The notes beneath the pieces were generated by a model, which was not told the origin of the DNA, made no database searches, and worked only from the letters and a program-made list of their open reading frames with translations. A DNA stretch of 64,000 nucleotides from positions 3,480,501 through 3,544,500 of the forward strand of contig NZ_CP015093.1 in assembly GCF_001975705.1 (NCBI RefSeq), given 5' to 3'. This stretch comes from Salipiger abyssi (lineage in GTDB: Bacteria; Pseudomonadota; Alphaproteobacteria; Rhodobacterales; Rhodobacteraceae). Both the position numbers and the translations under genes were made by a program. Within the stretch, counting starts at the first letter, position 1; each line of letters starts with the position of its first letter. Shown one piece after another: positions 54,695 to 63,441 of the stretch.

Positions 54695-55687
54695 ATGTTC
54701 AAGGCGCTGATGGTGGAAAAGGATGCCGAGAGCGGCAAGACCTCGGCTTCGGTAACGGAGATCGGGCTGGAGGATCTGCCCGAGGGCGAGGTGACGGTCG
54801 CGGTCGAGTATTCGACGCTGAACTACAAGGACGGGCTCTGTATCGGGCCGGGCGGCGGGCTGGTGCGGAACTATCCGCATGTGCCGGGGATCGACTTTGC
54901 CGGCACCGTCGAAAGCTCGCAGGATCCGCGCTATGCGCCGGGCGACAAGGTGGTGCTGACCGGCTGGCGTGTGGGCGAGGCTCATTGGGGCGGCTACGCC
55001 CAGAAGGCGCGGGTCCGGGCCGACTGGCTGGTGCCGCTGCCCGAGGGGCTCGACACGAGGCAGGCGATGGCGGTGGGCACGGCGGGGTTCACCGCCATGC
55101 TGGCGGTGATGGCGCTGGAAGATCACGGGCTCACCCCCGGCCGGGGGCCGGTTCTGGTTACCGGCGCCGCGGGCGGCGTCGGCTCGGTGGCGACGGCGCT
55201 GCTGGCGCATCTGGGCTATGAGGTGGCGGCCGTCACCGGGCGACCGGAGCAGGAGGGCTATCTGCGCGATCTCGGCGCCGCGCGCATCGTGCCGCGCGAG
55301 GAGCTCGCCGAGACCGTGAAGCGGCCGCTCGAGAGCGAGACCTGGGCCGGCTGCGTCGATGCGGTGGGCGGCGCGATGCTGGCGCGGGTGCTGGGGCAGA
55401 TGGCCTATGGCGGCTCGGTCGCGGCGGTGGGGCTTGCGGGCGGTGCGCAGCTGCCCGCAACCGTGGTTCCCTTCCTGCTGCGCGGGATCAGCCTGCTGGG
55501 CATCGACAGCGTGATGCAGCCCTTCGACAACCGCCTGCGCGCCTGGCGGCGCATCGCGGGCGACCTGCCGATGGACAAGCTCGAGGAGATGATCCGCCCC
55601 GCGACGCTCGCCGAATTGCCGGCGCTGGGAGAGGCGATCCTCAAGGGGCAGGTCAAGGGCCGGGTCGTGGTCGACGTGAACGCCTGA
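54695..55687 (+). CDS. acuI: Acrylyl-CoA reductase (AcuI, YhdH family)
   Basis: A 330-residue medium-chain reductase that reduces acryloyl-CoA to propionyl-CoA with NADPH, detoxifying the product of DMSP cleavage. Signatures: STLNYKDGLCIG, VPGIDFAGTVESS, GWRVGEAHWGGYAQKARV, nucleotide-binding GAAGGVGSVATALLAHLGY and SVMQPFDNRLRAW near the C-terminus. It lacks structural zinc, as the family does. GAGAGGAGG precedes the ATG. Downstream come a universal stress protein and a BCCT carrier on the same strand after a hairpin. Confidence 0.9.
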   Translation: MFKALMVEKDAESGKTSASVTEIGLEDLPEGEVTVAVEYSTLNYKDGLCIGPGGGLVRNYPHVPGIDFAGTVESSQDPRYAPGDKVVLTGWRVGEAHWGGYAQKARVRADWLVPLPEGLDTRQAMAVGTAGFTAMLAVMALEDHGLTPGRGPVLVTGAAGGVGSVATALLAHLGYEVAAVTGRPEQEGYLRDLGAARIVPREELAETVKRPLESETWAGCVDAVGGAMLARVLGQMAYGGSVAAVGLAGGAQLPATVVPFLLRGISLLGIDSVMQPFDNRLRAWRRIAGDLPMDKLEEMIRPATLAELPALGEAILKGQVKGRVVVDVNA

Positions 55688-55703
55688 GCCACGGGGGGCA
55701 AAA

Positions 55704-55731
55704 GCGACGCATTTTCGTCGGAATGCGTCGC
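55704..55731 (+). terminator. Hairpin after acuI
   Basis: GCGACGCATT (55704-55713) and AATGCGTCGC (55722-55731) form a perfect 10-bp stem with an 8-nt loop, 16 bp after the acuI stop. No T-run follows directly, so it is a weak or factor-dependent terminator, or a protein-binding palindrome. Confidence 0.5.
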
Positions 55732-55986
55732 AACCCGCTGCAAGACTTTGGTTTTACCGACCTTGAAATGTCGTTTTCGGGCGTTTTACCGGCGTGTCGG
55801 TTTGCACCTCCCCTCACTTTCGCGTTAGCTTTGTGTTAATGCGGGGTGACTGTGACCGCGCAGGACAGACAGGGCGAAGGCCCGGTTCTTGCGCGGGCCA
55901 TGCCCGCATCTTTCTTTGCCGGAAGCCGGTCTTTGCCTGAAGAACGTGCCGGGACGAACCCGGCGGTACAGGAAAAGGAGGGATCC

Positions 55987-56400
55987 TTGTTCGAACGTAT
56001 TATGGTGCCGGTGGACCTGGGCCATGCGGAAAAGCTGGAAAAAGCCCTGCTCTGCGCGGCAGATCTGGCGGCGCATTACGGCGCGACGGCGGTCTATGTG
56101 GGGGTGACCACGGAACAGCCTTCGGCGATCGCGCGCACACCGGCGGAATATGCCAAGAAACTTGCGGCCTTCGCCGCGGAGCAGGGCGAGCTGCGCGGCA
56201 TTGCCACCGACTCCAAGGCCTATGCCAGTCACGACCCGAGCATCGACCTCGACCCGACGCTGCTGAAGGCGGTGAAGGAGACCGAGGCGGATCTGGTGGT
56301 GATGGCAAGTCACATTCCCAATGTCGCCGACCGCTTCTGGCCCGCAAACGGGGGCAGCATCGCCACCCATGCGGATGTGTCGGTGATGCTCGTGCGCTGA
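55987..56400 (+). CDS. Universal stress protein (UspA family)
   Basis: A 137-residue UspA-type protein beginning LFERIMVPVDLGHAEKLEKAL and ending with VVMASHIPNVADRFWPANGGSIATHADVSVMLVR. The ATP-binding G-x2-G-x9-G(S/T) motif is altered (SHIPNVADRF...NGGSIATHADVSVML), so nucleotide binding is uncertain. I chose TTG 55987 because AGGAGG lies at 55976-55981; ATG 56002 would cut into the first strand. It precedes the BCCT carrier gene by 43 bp, an arrangement reminiscent of stress proteins that modulate osmolyte transporters. Confidence 0.82.
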   Translation: MFERIMVPVDLGHAEKLEKALLCAADLAAHYGATAVYVGVTTEQPSAIARTPAEYAKKLAAFAAEQGELRGIATDSKAYASHDPSIDLDPTLLKAVKETEADLVVMASHIPNVADRFWPANGGSIATHADVSVMLVR

Positions 56401-56443
56401 GGCGCGCGAGACCAACAGAACAAAAAATAGGGAGTTTCGTGCC

Positions 56444-58087
56444 ATGAGTGACACGAGCGACGACCAGGGTATTCCCGCGCCGGAAGGCACGGCGGATATC
56501 ATCGACACCGATTACACAATCGGTCAGGACAATATCGAGACCCAGATCGGCCCGTTCGGGATGGACATCCACAACCCGGTCTTTCTGATCTCGGGTCTCG
56601 CGATCATTGCCTTTACCTTTTACACGCTGGCGTTGCCGGAGCAGGCAGGCACTGTCTTCAGCTGGCTGTTCGACAGCGTGACCAAGGGCTTCGACTGGTT
56701 CTTTCTGGGCGCGGCCAATATCTTCGTTATCTTCTGCCTGCTGCTCATCGTGACGCCGGTGGGCAAGGTGCGGCTCGGCGGGGCGGATGCGACGCCGGAT
56801 TACAGCTATATGGGCTGGTTTGCGATGCTCTTCGCCGCCGGCATGGGCATCGGCCTGATGTTCTATGGCGTGTCCGAGCCGATGAGCCATTTCTCCTCTT
56901 CCTTCGGTGGCACTGCCGTGGGTGAGGACGGGGTGCGCACCGACTGGGCGCCGCTGGGCGCCGCGGCGGGCGACGAGCTGGGTGCGACGCGGCTGGCCTT
57001 TGCCGCGACGATCTTCCACTGGGGGCTGCACCCCTGGGCGATCTATGCGGTGGTGGCGCTGGCGCTGGCGCTGTTCTCCTACAACAAGGGGCTGCCGCTG
57101 ACGATCCGCTCGGCCTTTTACCCGGTGCTCGGCGAGCGCGTCTGGGGCTGGTGGGGCCATATCATCGACGTGCTGGCGGTGTTCGCGACGCTCTTCGGTC
57201 TGGCGACCTCGCTGGGCTTCGGGGCGACGCAGGCGAATGCCGGCCTGAACGAGCTGTTCGGCATTCCGGTGGGCTCGACCACCGAGGTGATCCTGATCTC
57301 CTGCATCACCGCCGTGGCGCTGGTCTCGGTGCTGCGCGGCCTCGACGGCGGCGTCAAGGTGCTCTCCGAGATCAATATGGGCCTCGCGTTCCTGCTGCTG
57401 ATCTTTGTGCTGCTGGTGGGGCCGACCGTGGCGCTGCTGACCGGCTTTGTCGATTATCTGGTGGCGTATCTCGAATACCTGCCGGCGCTGTCGAACCCGG
57501 TCGGGCGTGAGGACGTGAACTTCATGCAGGGCTGGACTTCGTTCTACTGGGCTTGGTGGATTTCCTGGTCGCCCTTCGTCGGCATGTTCATCGCGCGGGT
57601 CTCGCGTGGGCGCACCGTGCGGGAATTCGTGGTTTGCGTGTTGCTGATCCCCTCGCTGGTCTGCGTGCTGTGGATGAGCATCTTCGGCGGCGCGGCGATC
57701 CATCAGGTGCTGGCCGACGGCTACACCGCCGCACAGGACGCCTCGCTCGAGCTGAAGCTCTTCAAGATGCTCGACGCGCTGCCGCTGACCTCGATCACTT
57801 CGATCGTGGGCATTGTGCTGGTCATCGTGTTCTTCGTCACCTCGTCGGACTCCGGCTCGCTGGTGATCGACACGATCACGGCAGGCGGCAAGGTCGATGC
57901 GCCGGTGCCGCAGCGGGTGTTCTGGTGCATCTTCGAGGGCGCCGTGGCCATCGTGCTGCTGCTCTCGGCGGGCGGTCTGTCGTCGCTGCAATCCATGGTG
58001 ATCTCGACCGGGCTGCCGTTCACGGTGGTGCTGCTGATCATGTGCTTTGCGATCTGGCGCGGGCTGCTGGCGGAACGCCGGGCCTGA
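56444..58087 (+). CDS. BCCT-family betaine/choline/carnitine (or DMSP) transporter
   Basis: A 547-residue secondary transporter with twelve helices. BCCT hallmarks: GMGIGLMFYGVSEPMSHF (the Gly-rich stretch of Na+-coupled betaine carriers) and the tryptophan-rich SFYWAWWISWSPFVGMFIARVSRGRTVREF. The short C-terminal tail after the last helix (WRGLLAERRA) lacks the long osmosensing extension of BetP. GGGAG lies before ATG 56444. Substrate is probably a betaine-like osmolyte; DMSP is a candidate because acuI is nearby. Confidence 0.9.
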   Translation: MSDTSDDQGIPAPEGTADIIDTDYTIGQDNIETQIGPFGMDIHNPVFLISGLAIIAFTFYTLALPEQAGTVFSWLFDSVTKGFDWFFLGAANIFVIFCLLLIVTPVGKVRLGGADATPDYSYMGWFAMLFAAGMGIGLMFYGVSEPMSHFSSSFGGTAVGEDGVRTDWAPLGAAAGDELGATRLAFAATIFHWGLHPWAIYAVVALALALFSYNKGLPLTIRSAFYPVLGERVWGWWGHIIDVLAVFATLFGLATSLGFGATQANAGLNELFGIPVGSTTEVILISCITAVALVSVLRGLDGGVKVLSEINMGLAFLLLIFVLLVGPTVALLTGFVDYLVAYLEYLPALSNPVGREDVNFMQGWTSFYWAWWISWSPFVGMFIARVSRGRTVREFVVCVLLIPSLVCVLWMSIFGGAAIHQVLADGYTAAQDASLELKLFKMLDALPLTSITSIVGIVLVIVFFVTSSDSGSLVIDTITAGGKVDAPVPQRVFWCIFEGAVAIVLLLSAGGLSSLQSMVISTGLPFTVVLLIMCFAIWRGLLAERRA

Positions 58088-58116
58088 CACCTGTCAGCCA
58101 GGTTTGATCTGAATGA

Positions 58117-58146
58117 GCGCGGGCCCTCGGGCCCGCGCGCTTTTTT
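58117..58146 (+). terminator. Rho-independent terminator of the BCCT gene
   Basis: GCGCGGGCCC (58117-58126) and GGGCCCGCGC (58129-58138) form a perfect stem followed by GC and TTTTTT (58141-58146), 30 bp after the stop. Confidence 0.9.
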
Positions 58147-58219
58147 GTGGCGCAGGGTGGTGAGTCACATTACCGCGCATCGGGCCTCTGCCTGACAGTC
58201 TTTGCATCTTGGCGACGTG

Positions 58220-58738
58220 TCAGAAGTTCAGCACGCCGCGCTGAATTCGTGAGATGCAGAACTTTCGGAGTGAGATTTCATAGACGTCTTCCGGACTGTT
58301 GCCTTCTCGAAGGATAAGTGCCTCCCAGCCATGTGAAAGCAACTCTTCACGGGTGCTGAATGTGAGACCGTTTGCCGGCGTCAGCCCTTGCGAACTGGCT
58401 TCGGAGGTAAACTGCATCGGGGTGAAGCGAAAGACTTCTTTGGTTCGGGCCACGCATCTGTCTATTGGATCGAAACCGAGGACCCGTCTGATCTCGGACG
58501 CGGTATTGCGCACGAGACCTGCGACGAAATCCTCATATGAAACCCCAAAGGCGAAGAGAAACCCTAGGGCGACGACACTTCCGATCAAAAAGCCCCGCAC
58601 GTTGTTAGCGATGAACTCCAGACGATCTCCGGCCCGCCCGAATACGCGTTGCGCGACTTTATAAAGTCCCTCCGGGATCAGATAGATCAGGGCGCCGGCA
58701 ACCAGGAGTTCCAGTATCGGCAGATAGAACTTAGACAT
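58220..58738 (-). CDS. Orphan membrane protein of unknown function in lower-GC DNA
   Basis: A 172-residue protein with two N-terminal hydrophobic helices (FYLPILELLVAGALIYLIPEGLY and GFLIGSVVALGFLFAFGV) and a soluble C-terminal half (RRVLGFDPIDRCVARTKEVFRF ... LLSHGWEALILREGNSPEDVYEISL). ATG 58738 is chosen; the frame continues upstream only as a shadow of the next gene. Base composition is lower in GC than its neighbours, suggesting acquisition. Not recognised. Confidence 0.65.
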   Translation of the reverse strand: MSKFYLPILELLVAGALIYLIPEGLYKVAQRVFGRAGDRLEFIANNVRGFLIGSVVALGFLFAFGVSYEDFVAGLVRNTASEIRRVLGFDPIDRCVARTKEVFRFTPMQFTSEASSQGLTPANGLTFSTREELLSHGWEALILREGNSPEDVYEISLRKFCISRIQRGVLNF

Positions 58739-58981
58739 ATTGCGATCTCGGAAGCAGTGATTGGTGTTTTGTATCAACACGCGATATCTCCGCCAAGGGC
58801 CGGATCGGGTGGGATCGTGTCCGATGTCGATAGAGATGTCGTGCATCTGTGCCGACCGGGCTCGGTGTCCGTGATGCGAGCGCGTGTCGGCATTCACCTC
58901 ACGCAATGTTCGCCCCGCCGATCCTTGACGCTCCGCGCATTCGCCGGTTTTCTCCGCCGCAATCTCAGGGGAGTCGGACAT

Positions 58982-60180
58982 ATGCTGGATCTGGAGTTCG
59001 TGCGCGGGCAGTTTCCCGCCTTTGCCGAGCCGTCGCTGGAGGGCTGGGCGTTTTTCGAGAATGCGGGCGGGTCCTATACCTGCCAGCCGGTGATCGACCG
59101 GCTGACGCGCTTCTATCATCAGCGCAAGGTCCAGCCCTATGCGCCCTATCCGGCCTCGGAGGCGGGCGGGGCCGAGATGGACGAAGCGCGCAGCCGTCTG
59201 GCCGGGCTGCTGGGGGTCGAGACCGATGAGCTGAGCTTCGGCCCCTCGACCACGCAGAACACCTATGTGCTGGCCCAGGCCTTTCGCCAGCGGATGATGC
59301 CCGGCGAGGCGATCGTCGTCACCAATCAGGATCACGAGGCCAATTCCGGTCCCTGGCGGCGGCTGGCCGATGACGGGATCGAGATCCGCGAATGGAAGAT
59401 CGACCCGGAGACCGGGCATCTCGACCCGGCGGCGCTGGAAAAGCTGCTCGACGAGAAGGTGCGGCTGGTGTGTTTCCCGCATTGCTCCAACGTGGTGGGC
59501 GAGATCAACCCGGTGCGCGAGATCACCGCGCTGGCCCATGCCGCCGGTGCCTGGGTCTGTGTCGACGGGGTGAGCTATGCGCCGCACGGCTTCCCGGATG
59601 TGGGCGAGCTCGGCTGCGATATCTACCTGTTCTCGGCCTACAAGACCTACGGCCCGCATCAGGGCATCATGGTCATGCGCCGCGCGCTCGGAGAGGCGCT
59701 GCCGAACCAGGCGCATTTCTTCAATGGCGACACGCTTTACAAGAAATTCACCCCCGCCGGGCCGGATCACGCGCAGGTCGCGGCCTCCGCCGGCATGGTG
59801 GATTATATCGAGGCGCTGGCGGCGCATGAGGGCGTCGCCCCGCGCGAGGTGGCGGGGCTCATGCATGCGCATGAGGTGACGCTGATGCAGCCGCTGCTCG
59901 ACTTCCTGGGCAACCGGAATTCGGTGCGCCTCCTTGGCCCGCGCGATGCCGCGCACCGCGCGCCGACCGTGGCGGTGGCCTTGCAGGGCCGGCAGAGGCG
60001 GCGGCGCGGGCGCTGGCGGAGCACGGGATCATGGCAGGGGGCAGCGATTTCTACGCGGTGCGCCCGTTGCAGGCCATGGGCGTCGATCCGGCGATGGGCG
60101 TGCTGCGGCTCTCCTTCGTGCATTACACCGCGCAGCACGAGGTGGAAAAGCTCATCGAGGCGCTCGACCGGGTGCTGTGA
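58982..60180 (+). pseudogene. Cysteine desulfurase-like aminotransferase with frameshift
   Basis: A class V aminotransferase (NifS/SufS-like, VC1184-type subfamily). In frame are FFENAGGSYTCQPVIDRL, FGPSTTQNTYVLA, CVDGVSYAPHG and the PLP-lysine region FSAYKTYGPHQG. After VAVALQGR (about 59990) the frame breaks; restoring one G at GGCCGGCAG (59988-59996) gives AEAAARALAEHGIMAGGSDF ... FVHYTAQHEVEKLIEALDRVL and a stop at 60178-60180, completing a normal protein of about 399 residues. So a single-base deletion, or a sequencing error, truncates it. Start ATG 58982; the missing C-terminal 60 residues belong to the active-site domain. Confidence 0.85.
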
Positions 60181-60243
60181 CGCCGGTGGCTTGACCCTGC
60201 CGCGCGGGCGCTATCTGTCTGCCGGGCAACAAGGAAAGCCGCC

Positions 60244-61665
60244 ATGTCAGAGCCATCCCCCGTCATCGTCTGGATCCGCCGCGACCTGCGGCTGAGCGAT
60301 CACGCTGCGTTGCACGCGGCGGGGCAGGCGGGGCGTCCGGTGATCCCGGTCTTCATCCGCGACCACACGGTCGATGCGCTCGGTGCCGCGCCGAAATGGC
60401 GGCTGGGGCTGGGGCTGGAGGTCTTTGCCAAGGCGCTGGCGGAGAAGGGCAGCCGGCTGATCTTTTGCGCGGGGCCTGCGCGCGAAGTGCTCGACGCGCT
60501 GGTGGACGAGACCGGCGCGGGCGCGGTCTGGTGGCAGCGCGCCTACGACCCGGCGGCGGTCGAGCGCGACACCGATGTGAAATCCGCCCTCAAGGAGCTT
60601 GGCGTCGATGCCAGGAGCTTTGCCGGCCATCTGCTTTTCGAGCCCTGGAGCGTCGAGACCAAGCAGGGCGGGTTCTACAAGGTCTATACGCCGTTCTGGC
60701 GGGCGGTCTGCGGCACGGATGTGCCCGAACCGCTGCCGGCGCCGTCAAAGCTGCCTGCTCCCGCACGCTGGCCGGAAAGCGATGCGCTGGAGGATTGGCA
60801 ACTCGGCGCTGCGATGCGGCGGGGGGCTGCGGTGGTGCGTCCCTATGTCCAGCTCGGCGAGGCGGCGGCGCAGGGGCGGCTCGGCGGCTTTGTCTCGGGG
60901 CGCATCGCCGAGTACAAGGACGGGCGCAATATGGTGGCCGAGGACGGCTGCTCCAACCTGTCGGAAAATCTCAGCCTGGGCGAGATCAGCCCGGCGCAAT
61001 GCTGGCACGCCGGCAAGCGCGCGCAGGCGGCGGGCAAGCCCGGTGCCGAGACCTGGCTGAAGGAGCTGGTCTGGCGCGAATTCGCCTATCACCTGATGTG
61101 GCACACGCCGCATCTGCTGGAGGACAACTGGCGCGAGGAATGGCGGGCCTTCCCCTGGAACGAGGACGAGCGCCGCCGCGAGGTCATCGCCTGGAAACGC
61201 GCCCGCACCGGCATTCCCTTTGTCGATGCGGCGCTGCGCGAGATGTATGTCACCGGGCGGATGCACAACCGCGCCCGGATGATCGTCGCAAGTTACCTCA
61301 CCAAGCACCTGATGTGCCACTGGAAAATCGGCATGGACTGGTTTGCCGACTGCCTGATCGACTGGGATCCGGCGGCGAATGCACTCGGCTGGCAATGGAC
61401 CGCCGGCAGCGGCCCGGACGCGGCGCCCTATTTCCGCGTCTTCAACCCGATCACCCAGCGCGAGAAATTCGACCCCGACCGCGCCTATGTCTCGCGCTGG
61501 ATCGCCGAGGGGCAGCGCCGCCCGCCCGAGACCGCGCTGAGCTATTTCGACGCGATCCCCGAGAGCTGGGCGATGGCGCCGGGCGATGCCTATCCCGAGC
61601 CGGTGGTCAGCGCCGAGGACGGGCGCAAGGCGGCGCTGGCGGCCTATGAAGCGCGCGATTTCTGA
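60244..61665 (+). CDS. phr: Deoxyribodipyrimidine photolyase
   Basis: A 473-residue FAD enzyme that repairs UV pyrimidine dimers using light. The N-terminal antenna domain begins VIVWIRRDLRLSDHAAL. The C-terminal FAD domain shows KELVWREFAYHLMWH, TGIPFVDAALREMYVTGRMHNRARMIVASYLTKHL in pieces, WFADCLIDWDPAANALGWQW and the SGPDAAPYFRVFNP block. These identify a class I CPD photolyase rather than a cryptochrome. The ATG lies 63 bp after the frameshifted aminotransferase stop. Confidence 0.96.
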   Translation: MSEPSPVIVWIRRDLRLSDHAALHAAGQAGRPVIPVFIRDHTVDALGAAPKWRLGLGLEVFAKALAEKGSRLIFCAGPAREVLDALVDETGAGAVWWQRAYDPAAVERDTDVKSALKELGVDARSFAGHLLFEPWSVETKQGGFYKVYTPFWRAVCGTDVPEPLPAPSKLPAPARWPESDALEDWQLGAAMRRGAAVVRPYVQLGEAAAQGRLGGFVSGRIAEYKDGRNMVAEDGCSNLSENLSLGEISPAQCWHAGKRAQAAGKPGAETWLKELVWREFAYHLMWHTPHLLEDNWREEWRAFPWNEDERRREVIAWKRARTGIPFVDAALREMYVTGRMHNRARMIVASYLTKHLMCHWKIGMDWFADCLIDWDPAANALGWQWTAGSGPDAAPYFRVFNPITQREKFDPDRAYVSRWIAEGQRRPPETALSYFDAIPESWAMAPGDAYPEPVVSAEDGRKAALAAYEARDF

Positions 61666-61806
61666 GCGTGGGCAGCCCGTTGATGTTTCTGAAGCGCCAC
61701 ATGCGCAGCCTAGCTTTGCAGCGGCGCGGTATGGCGCTTGCAGATTGCCGCGCAGCAGAGTTACCTCTAGGTCAACCAAAAATCATGATCTTGAGGCTCG
61801 TCGCAG

Positions 61807-62247
61807 ATGTTCACCGCCGCCCGCCTGGTCGCCGCGCTTTGCATGCTGGTGCTGGCCTATTTCGGGTCGCAATACATCAAGACGCTGCCGGAAGAGTCCA
61901 TTGATTTTGGCATCTTCACCCCGGTGAACTGCGTGATCGGGTTCCTCTGCGGCTGGATCATCGTGGGTCCGCGCGCCGGCCGAGGCACGGCATCGGCGGT
62001 GTCGCATGGCATCACAGGCGTGGCGGCGATGATCCTGTGGGGACTACTGGTGCAGTCGGTCAACGAGATGGTACGGCTGGCGATGCGGCATCGTTACGAC
62101 GACCCTATGGAGGCCTTTGCGGCGATCTTCGAGATCGGGATCGAGTTCAGCTATATGCTGCTCGACACGGGCTTTTTCACCATGATGCTCGCGGGAGCCA
62201 TTGTTACCGGCCTGCTGTCGGAAACCGCATCGCGCAACTGGCGCTGA
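61807..62247 (+). CDS. trgA: TrgA-family membrane protein
   Basis: A 146-residue protein with four hydrophobic helices (LVAALCMLVLAYFGSQYI; VNCVIGFLCGWIIVG; AVSHGITGVAAMILWGLLV; FFTMMLAGAIVTGLL). Sequence style and the following trgB and cysK genes match the tellurite-resistance locus trgAB-cysK of Rhodobacter sphaeroides. The molecular function is unknown. It is followed by trgB after 11 bp, so the two are co-transcribed. Confidence 0.88.
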   Translation: MFTAARLVAALCMLVLAYFGSQYIKTLPEESIDFGIFTPVNCVIGFLCGWIIVGPRAGRGTASAVSHGITGVAAMILWGLLVQSVNEMVRLAMRHRYDDPMEAFAAIFEIGIEFSYMLLDTGFFTMMLAGAIVTGLLSETASRNWR

Positions 62248-62258
62248 GAAAGGACGGC

Positions 62259-63383
62259 ATGGCCGATCTGTTTGTTTTCGGAACGCTGCGGCACGCGCCG
62301 CTGCTGGAAAAGGTATTGGGCCGCGAGACTGTGGCCGAGACGGCGCGGCTGCCGGATTATGCCGTCTATCTGTCGGGCGAAAAGGGCGCGCCCGGAACGG
62401 TGCTCTGTCGTGCGCCCGGCGCCGCCGCCGAAGGGCTGCTGCTGCGCGGCGTCTCTGACGAGGATCTGGCGCGGCTGGCCTATTACGAGGGCGAGGGCGC
62501 GGAGACGCTCTGCGAGATGCCGGTCACGCTGGCCGATGGGAGTGCGGTGCCGGCGCTGCTGCGCGCGCCGGCAGGCGTGCCGGAGGGCGAGCGGCTTTTC
62601 GATCTGGCGGACTGGGTCGCCGAATGGGGCCGGCTGGCCTGCGGCACGGCGCGCGAGATCATGGCGCAATACGGCCAGACCAGCCCCGAGGTGATGGACG
62701 GGCTGCGCCCCTTCCTCGCCGCGCGCGCCTGGGCACGCGAGCTGGCCCGGCAGGGCGCCCCGCACGAGCTGCGCTCGGACCGCGGGCTCGACACGGTGGA
62801 GATCGTGCGCGACCGACCGGGCTTCGAGGGCTTCTTTCGCATGCGCGCCTATGACCTGCGCTATCGCCGCTTTGACGGCAGCATGTCGGACACCTTCGGC
62901 CGCGAGGGGTTTGTCACCTATGACGCGGCGCTGGTGCTGCCCTATGACCCGGTGGCGGATCGTGTCCTGCTGATCGAACAGCTGCGCTATGGCCCGGTGC
63001 TGCGCGGCGATCCCAACCCCTCGGTTCTGGAGCCGCCGGCGGGGCTGGTGGATGCCGGCGAAAGCCCGGAGGTCTGCGCCCTGCGCGAGGCCGAGGAAGA
63101 GGCCGGCGTGCAGCTCAGAGAGCTGCGCCCGATGATGCGCGTCTATGCCTCGCCCGGCTATACGACCGAGTTTTTCCATTGTTTCCTTGGGCTTTGCGAG
63201 CTGAGCGAGGCCGATAACGGCCTGGGCGGGCTGGACGAGGAGAACGAGGATATCCGCAGCCATGTGATCCCGTTCGAGCGGGCGATGGAGCTGGTCGACA
63301 GTGGCGAGGTGAATGCCGGTCCGCTGGTGATGATGCTCTACTGGCTGGCACGTCATCGTGAGGAGCTGCGCCGCAGCGCTTGA
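62259..63383 (+). CDS. trgB: TrgB: gamma-glutamylcyclotransferase-like plus NUDIX hydrolase fusion
   Basis: A 374-residue two-domain protein. The N-terminal part (about 1-140) resembles the gamma-glutamylcyclotransferase/AIG2 fold (DLFVFGTLRHAPLLEKVLGR, LAYYEGEGAET). The C-terminal part (about 190-374) is an ADP-ribose-pyrophosphatase-like NUDIX hydrolase with the NUDIX box GLVDAGESPEVCALREAEEEAG and the preceding SVLEPPA. It fits TrgB of the Rhodobacter tellurite locus. AAAGGACGGC precedes the ATG. The proximity to cysK links it to sulfur or thiol metabolism (inference). Confidence 0.88.
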   Translation: MADLFVFGTLRHAPLLEKVLGRETVAETARLPDYAVYLSGEKGAPGTVLCRAPGAAAEGLLLRGVSDEDLARLAYYEGEGAETLCEMPVTLADGSAVPALLRAPAGVPEGERLFDLADWVAEWGRLACGTAREIMAQYGQTSPEVMDGLRPFLAARAWARELARQGAPHELRSDRGLDTVEIVRDRPGFEGFFRMRAYDLRYRRFDGSMSDTFGREGFVTYDAALVLPYDPVADRVLLIEQLRYGPVLRGDPNPSVLEPPAGLVDAGESPEVCALREAEEEAGVQLRELRPMMRVYASPGYTTEFFHCFLGLCELSEADNGLGGLDEENEDIRSHVIPFERAMELVDSGEVNAGPLVMMLYWLARHREELRRSA

Positions 63384-63441
63384 GTTCCCCAGAACGCCGC
63401 CCTAAACCTGTATCCCAGACCGTGAAAGAGGGAGGGCACCC

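Noticed and set aside
58739..59956. N-terminal extension of the orphan gene at 58220-58738 into a 578-codon frame
   Set aside because: The upstream part lies antisense to the aminotransferase gene and is compositionally a shadow; ATG 58738 starts a normal membrane helix.
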